Shown one piece after another: positions 50,220 through 57,743 of a stretch of 64,000 bases of DNA. The notes beneath the pieces were generated by a model. The model saw nothing but the letters and a program-made list of their open reading frames with translations, was not told the origin of the DNA and made no database searches. A program made the position numbers and the translations under genes. Each line of letters opens with the position of its first letter. Position 1 is the first letter of the stretch. Source of the DNA: Anaerovibrio sp. JC8 (GTDB lineage Bacteria; Bacillota; Negativicutes; Selenomonadales; Selenomonadaceae); assembly GCF_002100115.1 (NCBI RefSeq), contig NZ_ANBM01000005.1:1-64000 (forward strand), read 5' to 3'.

Positions 50220-51815
50220 TTACTTCAATAGTTCTGCCAAATCTTCCTCTGGTGTTGTTATTGGCGCGATACCATAGTTTTCTACCAAATAATTGAGAAT
50301 ATTAGGGGAAACAAAGGCCGGCAGTGATGGTCCAAGCTTAATATTCCTTATTCCCAAATGCAGCAGTGTAAGTAAAATACATACTGCCTTCTGCTCATAC
50401 CACGACAATACGAAGGATAATGGCAACTCGTTTACGCCACAGCCAAAGGCCTTGGATAATGCCACGGCCACCTGAATGGCTCCATAGGCATCGTTACACT
50501 GTCCCATATCCATTAAACGAGGCAAGCCACCTATTTCACCCAAATTAAGATCATTAAAACGATACTTGCCACAGGCCAAGGTCAACACAATGCTGTCCTT
50601 TGGTGTCATTTTAACAAATTCTGTATAGTAGTTTCTGCCCGGCTTGGCGCCATCGCAGCCCGCTACCAAGAAGAAATGCTTTAACGCACCGTTTTTAACT
50701 GCCTCTACCACTGTATCTGCATGGGAAAGGATTGCACTATGACCAAATCCAGTAGTCACTTCTCTACCACCATTAATACCGGTAAATTCAGTATCTTCTG
50801 CAAATCCTCCCAAAGATAATGCCTTTTCAATAACCGGGGTAAAGTCCTTGTTTTCGTCAATATGAACTGCCCCTGGGAAAGCAACTACCTCAGTAGTAAA
50901 TACTCTATCCTCATAGCTCTTTTTCGGTGGCATCAGGCAGTTGGTGGTATATAAAATAGGGGCTGGAAGATTATCAAATTCCTTCTGCTGATTTTGCCAT
51001 GCAGTACCAAAGTTCCCCTTTAAATGCGGGAATTTTTTCAATTTAGGATAAGCATGGGCTGGCAACATTTCTCCATGTGTGTAGATATTAATACCCTTTC
51101 CTTCAGTCTGTTCCAAAAGAAGCTGCAAGTCCTTCAAATCATGACCCGTAACTACAATGAACGGCCCCTTTTCCACACTAAGGGAAACAGTGGTTGGCTC
51201 TGGTGTACCATAGGTTTCCGTATTGGCCTTATCCAGCAGAGCCATACATTTAAGGTTAATTTCTCCCACCCTTAAAACTACTGGAAGCAGGGTGTCTACA
51301 TCTTCACCATAGCCAATCATAAACAGGGCTTCACAGAAGAATTTATTGATTTCCTCGTTGGTATACCCCAATACATTGGCATGATAGGCATAGGCTGCCA
51401 TCCCCCGAATACCAAATAAAATTAGGGACTTAAGAGAGCGAATATCCTCATTGGCAGTCCATAAATCATCCATATTGAATTCGTTGTTTTTCCCACACGG
51501 TGAAATGCAGGCAGCACAATCCGGAACCAATCTGTTCTGCTGCTCACGAACTCGGCCAATCATTTTTTTCAGAGCATCATTATCAAAGCTGACATTGGTA
51601 ATGGTAGTAAATAACCCTTCAATTATCACATTATAAATATCGGCATCAGCTTCCCCATGACTATCTACTGCTCTGGCCAAGCCAATCATTGCACCGGTCA
51701 ATTCATCCTGTAACTTGGCAGTATCAGATTTCTTGCCACATACGCCAGATTTTCCGGTACAGCCAACACAGCCAGCTGTCTGCTCACACTGAAAACAAAA
51801 CATTTCATTACTCAT
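50220..51815 (-). CDS. hcp: Hybrid-cluster protein (hydroxylamine reductase)
   Basis: 531 residues from ATG 51815; the frame extends to 51842 but AGGGGG lies 10 nt before the chosen start. N-terminal cluster ligands CFQCEQTAGCVGCTGKSGVC are of the anaerobe-type CX2CX7-8CX5C form. Hybrid-cluster ligands appear in TTNCLMPP, VAGCDGAKPGRNYY and LTLACGKYRFN, with the Glu in the last third. The enzyme reduces NO or hydroxylamine under nitrosative stress. No hcr reductase gene is adjacent. A near-perfect palindrome lies upstream at 51903-51922. Confidence 0.95.
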   Translation of the reverse strand: MSNEMFCFQCEQTAGCVGCTGKSGVCGKKSDTAKLQDELTGAMIGLARAVDSHGEADADIYNVIIEGLFTTITNVSFDNDALKKMIGRVREQQNRLVPDCAACISPCGKNNEFNMDDLWTANEDIRSLKSLILFGIRGMAAYAYHANVLGYTNEEINKFFCEALFMIGYGEDVDTLLPVVLRVGEINLKCMALLDKANTETYGTPEPTTVSLSVEKGPFIVVTGHDLKDLQLLLEQTEGKGINIYTHGEMLPAHAYPKLKKFPHLKGNFGTAWQNQQKEFDNLPAPILYTTNCLMPPKKSYEDRVFTTEVVAFPGAVHIDENKDFTPVIEKALSLGGFAEDTEFTGINGGREVTTGFGHSAILSHADTVVEAVKNGALKHFFLVAGCDGAKPGRNYYTEFVKMTPKDSIVLTLACGKYRFNDLNLGEIGGLPRLMDMGQCNDAYGAIQVAVALSKAFGCGVNELPLSFVLSWYEQKAVCILLTLLHLGIRNIKLGPSLPAFVSPNILNYLVENYGIAPITTPEEDLAELLK

Positions 51816-51902
51816 CGTACAATATCCCCCTTGCAAATACACACATTTAATAACACTTAATTCGATAAAATTATGTTTACAAGGATAAATATAATGCAGT
51901 TT

Positions 51903-51922
51903 TTATAACATGTATGTTGTAA
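51903..51922. promoter_or_regulatory. Imperfect palindrome upstream of hcp, possible operator
   Basis: TTATAACATGTATGTTGTAA pairs 8 of 9 positions per arm, 88 nt before the hcp start. A nitrosative-stress regulator of the CRP/FNR type would be a reasonable binder. Apart from this and the hairpin at 52047-52073, the gap 51816-52209 shows only a doubtful 25-codon reading frame. Confidence 0.35.
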
Positions 51923-52046
51923 TTCTAACAAAATTTAAAAATCCAACACAGCATAAGAATGTTGAAAAGCATGGCTCTCCAAAGGATCATCAACCTATTC
52001 CAGTACCCAAAAGATAATTACCACTTATAAAATAGACCTGACTCAA

Positions 52047-52073
52047 TAGATTAGAGCCAGGCCAATTTTTGTG
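52047..52073 (-). terminator. Terminator after the rhodanese gene region
   Basis: Minus strand GGCCTGGCTC pairs with GAGTCAGGTC around a short loop and is followed by TATTTTAT. Confidence 0.65.
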
Positions 52074-52209
52074 AAATGATTAGACTATAAATCACCAATG
52101 CTTCAGCATGTACTGTACCAGGCTGGCGGAATTTTTTGCCGCCAGATTTGTAAATTCCTCAAAACTCATAATACCAATTTACGCCCCCCAACCGCATTTA
52201 CCACGCAAT

Positions 52210-52611
52210 CTATTCAGTTACCACTTCGCCATGCCAGTCTTTTATTCCTCCAAACTCGATGATATTTTTGTAGCCCATGTCGGCAAGTTTCTGAGCGGAT
52301 TCTTTGCTACGTCGACCACTACGGCAATAGACGAAAATCTTCTGCTCCTTGTCGGGAAGAAGTGCTGGTGCCTCTTTGGTGATAACTTCATTAGGGATAC
52401 AAATGGCCTTGGGGATATGCCCCTCGGCGTATTCTTTTTGGGTTCGTACATCCAGAATAATATAGTTGGATTCCGTTTCCATCATCTGACGAGCCTGGTC
52501 AGAGGAAACCTGACGATAGGCAGCTTTCCCTGTCGAAGCAGAATTTGCTCCCCCACATCCGCAAAAGAATATCATAATTATCACCATCGCCAATAAAAAT
52601 ATTCTCTTCAT
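52210..52611 (-). CDS. Rhodanese-domain lipoprotein
   Basis: 133 residues from ATG 52611, eight nt behind GGAGG. N-terminal lipoprotein signal with lipobox IFFCGC. The rhodanese fold is clear: IILDVRTQKEYAEGHIPKAI and the active-site loop VYCRSGRRS with catalytic Cys near residue 95. It would transfer sulfane sulfur or bind thiols in the periplasm. It is not linked to other sulfur genes here. Confidence 0.9.
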   Translation of the reverse strand: MKRIFLLAMVIIMIFFCGCGGANSASTGKAAYRQVSSDQARQMMETESNYIILDVRTQKEYAEGHIPKAICIPNEVITKEAPALLPDKEQKIFVYCRSGRRSKESAQKLADMGYKNIIEFGGIKDWHGEVVTE

Positions 52612-52856
52612 CAAGAATTCCTCCCAGTCTGTAAATTTAAGACATCAGCCTCACTCGTGTGGTTAGCGATCTTCACTATAATTGTACCATTACTACATTC
52701 GTTTAGAAAACAGATAAAAATCACCCTCAAAAGCAGTCAGCAACCTATAATAGTAAAACTTAAAAGATCAACTTGTTATGACATAAGTTTTTCAGCAGTT
52801 TCACTATGCTGCGCATTTACAACGATATACAAATTATTCAAAATAAACCTCCCAAA

Positions 52857-52879
52857 ACAATAAAACAGGCCTCCAAAAT
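52857..52879. repeat. 23-bp direct repeat, copy 1 (arm of the Nif11 gene terminator)
   Basis: ACAATAAAACAGGCCTCCAA plus AAT; identical at 53471-53493. The pair brackets the Nif11-type gene. Confidence 0.75.
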
Positions 52880-52893
52880 TAATTGGAAGCCTG
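52866..52893 (-). terminator. Terminator of the Nif11-type precursor gene
   Basis: Minus strand CAGGCTTCCAA pairs with TTGGAGGCCTG and is followed by TTTTATTGTTTT. 20 nt after the stop at 52913. Confidence 0.85.
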
Positions 52894-52912
52894 CACTCTT
52901 AAGCTATCATTA

Positions 52913-53326
52913 TTATCCTGCTACTGGACCGTTGGAGCCGCCAACGATAATGCAGAAGGCTACTTTGCCGTCCTTTTTGGTCCTGCCGAAGCCTACGCCA
53001 ATATAGGCACAGGCATTGACACCGTTGCGGCTTTTAGTATTCTTAGGCACTCCGCCTGCCACCTGCTCCAGCTCATCCTCGGAAAGAGACATTTCATTCA
53101 GCTGGTCATGCTCATATTCCTTTAATTCCTCAAGGGTAAATGGCAGGCCAACTTCCTTGGCCAGCGGCAAAACAATTGCCTCTGCTGCTTTTTCACGGAC
53201 AGCCATATCATCAGCCGATGCATCATTTTCCTCAGCAAAAGCCTTGTCCAGTGCATTGAGCTTTTCAGCCAGAGCGGTGTCCTGGGCCAGCTTGTCATAA
53301 AACTTTGCTACATTTTCCTTTGCCAT
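52913..53326 (-). CDS. Nif11-type leader precursor peptide (RiPP/bacteriocin-like)
   Basis: 137 residues. The N-terminal 92 residues match the Nif11-like leader pattern (VAKFYDKLAQDTALAEKLNA, AKEVGLPFTLEELKEY) and end in SLSEDELEQVAGG. The core of 45 residues begins VPKNTKSRNGVNAC, is Gly-rich and has two cysteines 19 residues apart (ACAYIGVGFG and AFCIIVGG), which could form a disulphide or thioether. No modifying enzyme or C39 exporter is within reach. Good Shine-Dalgarno (GGAGG). The gene is bracketed by 23-bp direct repeats of its terminator arm. Confidence 0.82.
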   Translation of the reverse strand: MAKENVAKFYDKLAQDTALAEKLNALDKAFAEENDASADDMAVREKAAEAIVLPLAKEVGLPFTLEELKEYEHDQLNEMSLSEDELEQVAGGVPKNTKSRNGVNACAYIGVGFGRTKKDGKVAFCIIVGGSNGPVAG

Positions 53327-53470
53327 GATGTTTTCCTCCCTTATTTCATGTTAATGATATTATCTTCTTGTTCCTTATATCCCCATGATGGTCAAAGTGT
53401 TATATCGATTTAATTGATTTACTTCTAAGTGACATACCAAGTTTTTAGAGTGTTGGGGATTTTCTCCAGA

Positions 53471-53493
53471 ACAATAAAACAGGCCTCCAAAAT
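53471..53493. repeat. 23-bp direct repeat, copy 2 (orphan terminator arm)
   Basis: Identical to 52857-52879 but without the partner arm, so it cannot form the hairpin. It lies 145 nt before the Nif11-type start codon. Confidence 0.75.
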
Positions 53494-53584
53494 ATAATCT
53501 AATTTTTTGTAATAATATAGGCATTTAGTCGTATATATAGACAAGAAGAGATAATAAAACACAAACAGAAAGGAGTGCTTGAAA

Positions 53585-53788
53585 ATGAAAAAGATGGAAA
53601 TTACTTTAAAGGATATGCAGACCATAGCAGGCGGAACCGGACCTCTCAACTATCCATACGGTTCATGTGATCCTCCTATGAAGGAGACCGGACCTCTGGG
53701 AACTGGACCTCTGGGAACCGGACCTCTCAACTCTTGTGATCCTCCTATGAAGGAGACCGGGCCTCTGGGAACTGGACCTCTAAACTAA
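53585..53788 (+). CDS. Short double-glycine-leader peptide with repetitive TGPL/CDPPMKE core
   Basis: 67 residues from ATG 53585, nine nt after AGGAG (a TTG at 53579 is too close). The leader is MKKMEITLKDMQTIAGG, 17 residues with the class II double-glycine pattern. The 50-residue core is TGPLN-YPYGS-CDPPMKE-TGPLG-TGPLG-TGPLN-S-CDPPMKE-TGPLG-TGPLN. So TGPL(G/N) occurs six times and CDPPMKE twice, in a 23-residue unit repeated once with one TGPLG missing. The repeat also holds at DNA level with a 69-nt offset (53666 and 53735). It is proline/glycine-rich with a cysteine in each unit. No transporter or modifying enzyme is adjacent. I do not recognise the family; an exported or modified peptide is the best guess. 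Confidence 0.72.
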   Translation: MKKMEITLKDMQTIAGGTGPLNYPYGSCDPPMKETGPLGTGPLGTGPLNSCDPPMKETGPLGTGPLN

Positions 53789-53851
53789 GTTGCCCCTGGT
53801 AACAACTCGGCAATCCTTATATATGGCCCACTTTAAAAGTCGTGGATGCTT

Positions 53852-53930
53852 AAAAGCTGGTGCCACAATATTCCACTCATCCAAGAAGCCGCTCTAACAA
53901 GGCGGCTTCTTTTTTTCATTCAATTTATAA
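53852..53930 (+). repeat. 79-bp direct repeat, copy 1 (terminator region of the repeat-peptide gene)
   Basis: Same as 55262-55340 with one mismatch (T/C at 53872 versus 55282), offset 1410. It includes the full terminator hairpin. Confidence 0.9.
53885..53917 (+). terminator. Terminator of the repeat-peptide gene
   Basis: GAAGCCGC/GCGGCTTC with a 9-nt loop, followed by seven T. Confidence 0.88.
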
Positions 53931-53972
53931 ACGCCCAATGCACAATTACTTACACTATATTCCGGTTACATA

Positions 53973-54022
53973 GGGGCTGCAGCGACGCGAAGCTAGTCCC
54001 TTCGGGGCTGCAGCCCCTTTTA
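53973..54022. repeat. GC-rich hairpin sequence sharing a motif with dispersed repeat A
   Basis: GGGGCTGCAGC, then GACGCGAAGCTAGTCC (also found in copy A at 11653-11668), then the palindrome GGGGCTGCAGCCCC followed by TTTT. It is much more GC-rich than its surroundings. It may be a terminator or a small repetitive element; the rest of the 53789-54126 gap shows nothing more. Confidence 0.5.
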
Positions 54023-54126
54023 ATTTTGGGCATAATAATAGCCCTGATATATATTGATATCAAGGCTGAAATTGTTTAGTTGAATACCTCTCTATTGTAT
54101 TGAATAATGGATACCAAAGCTTTCAG

Positions 54127-55026
54127 CTACTTTAACAACACCTGTTCAATAATCTGTGCCGCAGCTTTGGCCATGGCATCACCGTTATGGCCAACTCCGG
54201 GAACTGTAACTAACTGCCAGTTAAATGTCGCTCCGATTCTGGCAGCTTCACTGGAACCCTGATAAAAGAAATGCTGCCCCCTTTCAAAACGAGTAAATCC
54301 CTGGGCATCGGCTTCCGGGGTCTGGCGGAGATTTTCATTCCTTTTTGTATCAGCATCACCCAAAAGAATTACCATAGGCTTGGCAAAGGCCATTGCCAAA
54401 TCTGACTCTGACATTGGAACACCACCCAATCCATAAGGAAATCTTACATTTGCATTTGGCATAGTGTACCAACCTGCATTAGCTGGCATAATAAGATCGG
54501 CCTCAGTTGCACCACCAAACAGGGCATAACGATGAACCATTTGGGCGCCGGCCGAATGACCAAAAACAGCCACTGAACTGTTCTCTGCTCCCATTCTTGC
54601 CTTCACATCACGAATAATCTTGTCGATTACTGGAAATACCCACTTATCCTTTGGCTGCAAATGCCCCTTGCCATTGGTTTTATCCATGATATTGCCCGTA
54701 TTGTAATACCGAGAACCCGGATATTTTTCCTCAGTAAATTCAGGGCAAACAATAAACAGGCCATCTTTTTCAGCCAGACTTTCCCAGCCAGCACGATAAT
54801 CATCAGCATTGCGGTTCATACCATGAAAAACAAATACAATAGGCCGTCCTGCTGTCCAGCTGGCTGCCCGATAACAATATATTGAAATAGGAGCATTGGT
54901 CGCCCCCGTGGATTCCTCCATATCATATACCGACTCACCCACAGGCATCTCCCGTGCTTCTGTCGCTAAAGAAGGTATTGCCAAGATAATTAACAGTGCA
55001 AAAAGAATTGAGATTGTTTTTTTCAT
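54127..55026 (-). CDS. Secreted alpha/beta-hydrolase esterase (LpqC/poly-hydroxybutyrate depolymerase-like)
   Basis: 299 residues from ATG 55026, nine nt behind GGAGG; a longer frame to 55089 lacks a site. Signal peptide TISILFALLIILAIPSLATEA. The hydrolase fold shows the oxyanion part FVFHGMNRNADDYR, the nucleophile elbow VFGHSAGAQMVHR (Ser about 165), an Asp in LLGDADTKRNE and the His in TVPGVGHNGDAMA. It probably cleaves ester bonds in plant or polymer material outside the cell. The gene lies between two copies of a 79-bp terminator repeat, suggesting it was inserted. Confidence 0.85.
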   Translation of the reverse strand: MKKTISILFALLIILAIPSLATEAREMPVGESVYDMEESTGATNAPISIYCYRAASWTAGRPIVFVFHGMNRNADDYRAGWESLAEKDGLFIVCPEFTEEKYPGSRYYNTGNIMDKTNGKGHLQPKDKWVFPVIDKIIRDVKARMGAENSSVAVFGHSAGAQMVHRYALFGGATEADLIMPANAGWYTMPNANVRFPYGLGGVPMSESDLAMAFAKPMVILLGDADTKRNENLRQTPEADAQGFTRFERGQHFFYQGSSEAARIGATFNWQLVTVPGVGHNGDAMAKAAAQIIEQVLLK

Positions 55027-55103
55027 TATTAGTAGCCTCCGTTTCTCATTTGTATCACTACCCGACTTTTCGACAATGGCCTTCTCCATTAGTGATTTAC
55101 TAA

Positions 55104-55132
55104 AAAATATATCAGCTGCGTAATCTTGTCAA
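55104..55132 (-). promoter_or_regulatory. Promoter of the esterase gene
   Basis: Minus strand TTGACA (55127-55132), 17-nt spacer, TATTTT (55104-55109), 78 nt before the start codon. Confidence 0.7.
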
Positions 55133-55261
55133 TAGAATTTGATACAAGGTAGTACCCACAAATATAGCTATTTACTATTTTTTCAAAATGATTTTCTTTG
55201 CCGCCACTTTCAACCAAGCATAGTGCCAAATAAAATGAAGAACGAGCCCACCAATCATGAC

Positions 55262-55340
55262 AAAAGCTGGTGCCACAATATCCCACTCATCCAAGAAGCC
55301 GCTCTAACAAGGCGGCTTCTTTTTTTCATTCAATTTATAA
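55262..55340 (+). repeat. 79-bp direct repeat, copy 2 (with terminator hairpin)
   Basis: Partner of 53852-53930. The terminator hairpin is at 55295-55327. No plus-strand gene precedes it, so it is an orphan copy. Confidence 0.9.
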
Positions 55341-55370
55341 GAGAGCAGCCATATTATGTCTACATAAAGT

Positions 55371-55411
55371 AAGGCTCCCTTACTACCGATAATGGCAGTG
55401 TGGGAGCCTTT
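55371..55411. terminator. Hairpin after the VOC-family gene
   Basis: AAGGCTCCC and GGGAGCCTT around a 22-nt loop; 19 nt beyond the stop at 55430. Confidence 0.65.
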
Positions 55412-55429
55412 GATATAGTTAACTTCCCT

Positions 55430-55777
55430 TTATTGATTTGGCATTTCAAATAGCTCCAATACCACTCCATCTGGCAACTGCACCCATTTTTCGGGCTTTC
55501 CCGGAATAGAATTCACCTTTTCATAAGCAAGCATTTTAGCCATGGTGTTCTTAAAATCCTGCACCCGTATCCCCAAATGATGAGCTTTACCTACCCCTGA
55601 ATTGTCATCAGAAGCAATCAGCTGAATGCCTCCATCCAACCAGACCTGCTGCAATACACCCTCATTCTCCCGCCGACGGGTTATGGTCATCCCCAATATT
55701 TCCTCAAAAAATTTAATATGCCATTCAATATCCGTCACTGTAATGGCCACGTGATCGATATACGCATGCTTATTCAC
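55430..55777 (-). CDS. VOC-superfamily (glyoxalase-like) protein
   Basis: 115 residues, one VOC module pair: IDHVAITVTDIEWHIKFFEE (metal-ligand His about 9), QQVWLDGGIQLIASD and HHLGIRV, then LPDGVVLELFEMP (terminal Glu ligand). Members are metal-dependent isomerases, dioxygenases or antibiotic-binding proteins. The substrate cannot be told from sequence. Start is weakly supplied with GAGG. Confidence 0.85.
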   Translation of the reverse strand: MNKHAYIDHVAITVTDIEWHIKFFEEILGMTITRRRENEGVLQQVWLDGGIQLIASDDNSGVGKAHHLGIRVQDFKNTMAKMLAYEKVNSIPGKPEKWVQLPDGVVLELFEMPNQ

Positions 55778-55849
55778 CAGGAATGCACCTCCTCACACCG
55801 ATATATATTATATATATTGGTCTATACTTTAAACTTACTCATTGCATAT

Positions 55850-56776
55850 TTAAATATATTTCTTTACTGCTTTCTTCATTTTTATCATAACATCAATAAG
55901 CCATTCAAATTGCCCAGCCCATTGTGTTTTGTCATCATAATTGACATTTTTCTTTATTAGAACGCGGCTGGCCTTTTTGTTAGGTAATTCAAGCCACTCT
56001 AGCTCCATTCCAATTTCTTGCTCAATTTGTTCTTTATTTTTAAACAGAGTATAGAATAATGACTTATCATCATTTATATAGATTTCTACATCCAATTCGT
56101 TTCTTTTCTGAATTTGTAACACAGCAAGATGGTACGCTGATGATCCAATGGTAAAGTCCATCCAATGGTCAGTAGATGGTTTTCTCCGATTAAAATTCTT
56201 TGAAAAATCAGCATTTTGAAAAACATAATCCTGAAAGGCTACCCAATATTCATATCTCCTTTGCTTAGTTGGATTAGAAGCATCGTTCTTTTTAATCTCT
56301 TTGGCCCAATCATTTGGCCTTTCTACTATATCAAACTTCACGGCCGGCTTAGAGTTACCAATACGATATAGTTTAATTTCGCACAGGAAAAAGCCTATTT
56401 CTTCATCCGTGTGACTATTCAACCATTCAACAGCTGCCTTGTGTTCTTCACGGGCTTTCTTCACCAACCAAATAATTATATTGGCAGACTTACCAGAAGC
56501 GTATGTTATCAACTTGCCCAAATGATCGTGATTTGTATCCTCCAGCTGGTTCTCAATGATAATTTTTCGGTCAGTCCCAGTTTCATTGGCAAATATATCA
56601 ACATTAAAATCACCAACCGAGGACTCTGTTTCATCTACAGTAATATCTATGCCTAAAGTGTCGGAAAGAAGGGAAATATTTTCATCCTGGGCCAACCATG
56701 GAGTAAAGTCATTTGCTTCATGTGGCCATACTGTACGCAAGTCTTTAATTTCTTCAAGTAAGCTTAATTCCGCCAT
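55850..56776 (-). CDS. DUF4268 protein with PD-(D/E)XK-like nuclease core
   Basis: 308 residues from ATG 56776, 9 nt behind GGGAGG. Residues about 45-105 show the nuclease pattern GDFNVDIFANE followed by KIIIENQLEDTNHDHLGKLI (D...E-x-Q). The C-terminal half (about 175-305) fits DUF4268: SSAYHLAVLQIQKRNELDVE and ELEWLELPNKKASRV. Proteins of this type are found near restriction and phage-defence genes, and here it begins a defence island. It may cut DNA of invaders; target unknown. Confidence 0.78.
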   Translation of the reverse strand: MAELSLLEEIKDLRTVWPHEANDFTPWLAQDENISLLSDTLGIDITVDETESSVGDFNVDIFANETGTDRKIIIENQLEDTNHDHLGKLITYASGKSANIIIWLVKKAREEHKAAVEWLNSHTDEEIGFFLCEIKLYRIGNSKPAVKFDIVERPNDWAKEIKKNDASNPTKQRRYEYWVAFQDYVFQNADFSKNFNRRKPSTDHWMDFTIGSSAYHLAVLQIQKRNELDVEIYINDDKSLFYTLFKNKEQIEQEIGMELEWLELPNKKASRVLIKKNVNYDDKTQWAGQFEWLIDVMIKMKKAVKKYI

Positions 56777-56951
56777 AAGGATATCCTCCCAATATAACAA
56801 CACTAATCAACTTTGTTTATTCGATATTAAAACAAAATATTCCTGCTCTATTTCCACTGGAGAAAACACTTCAAGGGTGACATTTTATGGTGAAAAAATT
56901 ATAATTTAGTAAATACAATTAAACTGTGTTCTTATATATGGAGGAAAATAT

Positions 56952-57563
56952 ATGGCTCCTCAAGCTAATGATCCTATTACACAAATGAACGAAATATTCA
57001 ACTCACCAGAAACTATAGATTTTTTTAAACAACTATATTCACTAAAAGCACAATGGTCAAATAACTTAGCCAATATTCAATCCGAACTATTGAAAAATAA
57101 GGATTTTATGAATTTATGTCAGCAAATAAATTCATTATCTATAGACTACTCATTATTTATAATCAATATTCATTCCCAAATAGCAAAAAGTCCTGAACTA
57201 AAGAGTTTGCAACAGGCCCTCATCAATGCACAACCTTTATTACAACAGATACGAGATATTGATATAGTATTATATAACCTACTAACTACACCACCCAAAC
57301 ATACGACACAAAAGGCTATTAGAAAGGTTAATTATAAAAAGTCACAAACTATTATGATTAAATCTAAAATAGTCGCCAAAAGGATAACTCATAATTGGTT
57401 AAATACGACACCAACCGAAATTGAATCCCTCCTATCTCCTTTTTATGCACTTATAGGCACAATGGACAACCCTACATTGGTACTCTTAATTATTATTTTA
57501 TTGAAGGTTGTCTATATCAGTGTAAAAAGTCCCCAGGATATTTCAGACACTCTACATACGTAA
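56952..57563 (+). CDS. Uncharacterised protein with C-terminal membrane segment, in defence island
   Basis: 203 residues, start 7 nt behind GGAGG. The DNA is clearly more AT-rich than the housekeeping genes. N-terminal 110 residues are helical with coiled-coil character (FFKQLYSLKAQWSNNLANIQ). A basic patch follows (KAIRKVNYKKSQ, IKSKIVAKRI), then one membrane segment NPTLVLLIIILLKVVYISV near the C-terminus. It lies divergent from the DUF4268 gene and convergent with the AbiH gene. A membrane-anchored effector of a defence system is possible but unproven. Confidence 0.6.
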   Translation: MAPQANDPITQMNEIFNSPETIDFFKQLYSLKAQWSNNLANIQSELLKNKDFMNLCQQINSLSIDYSLFIINIHSQIAKSPELKSLQQALINAQPLLQQIRDIDIVLYNLLTTPPKHTTQKAIRKVNYKKSQTIMIKSKIVAKRITHNWLNTTPTEIESLLSPFYALIGTMDNPTLVLLIIILLKVVYISVKSPQDISDTLHT

Positions 57564-57592
57564 CAAACATAATATATAAAATAACGTAGATA

Positions 57593-57635
57593 AAACAAAA
57601 AGCAGAGTCTTAAATTGGCTCCGCTTTTTGTTTTA
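57593..57635. terminator. Bidirectional terminator between unknown gene and AbiH
   Basis: AAAACAAAAAGCAGAG pairs with CTCCGCTTTTTGTTTT (one mismatch). A/T tails both ways. Confidence 0.85.
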
Positions 57636-57641
57636 CCTTAA

Positions 57642-57737
57642 TCACTTATTCGACTTCTTTAAATTACAATCCCGACAAAGCATCTGGCAATTTTCTTTAG
57701 ACAGGTGTTCCTTTATGTGAAATTTAATATTTAGCAT
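57642..57737 (-). pseudogene. HNH-endonuclease-like C-terminal remnant, in frame after AbiH stop
   Basis: Starting 6 nt after the AbiH stop codon TAG, and in the same frame, the sequence reads MLNIKFHIKEHLSKENCQML and then CRDCNLKKSNK before TGA. The CxxC...N-x-x-K ending is that of HNH nucleases (usual form LCRxCNxxKG). The first His and the rest of the domain are missing. No ribosome site precedes it. Either a fragment of a lost gene or a former tail of the upstream protein. Confidence 0.55.
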
Positions 57738-57743
57738 ATTTTG

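Noticed and set aside
52092-52169. 25-codon minus-strand frame MSFEEFTNLAAKNSASLVQY and further residues
   Set aside because: It reads like a protein N-terminus but lacks a proper Shine-Dalgarno and any neighbour linked to it. It may be a gene remnant; evidence too thin to list.
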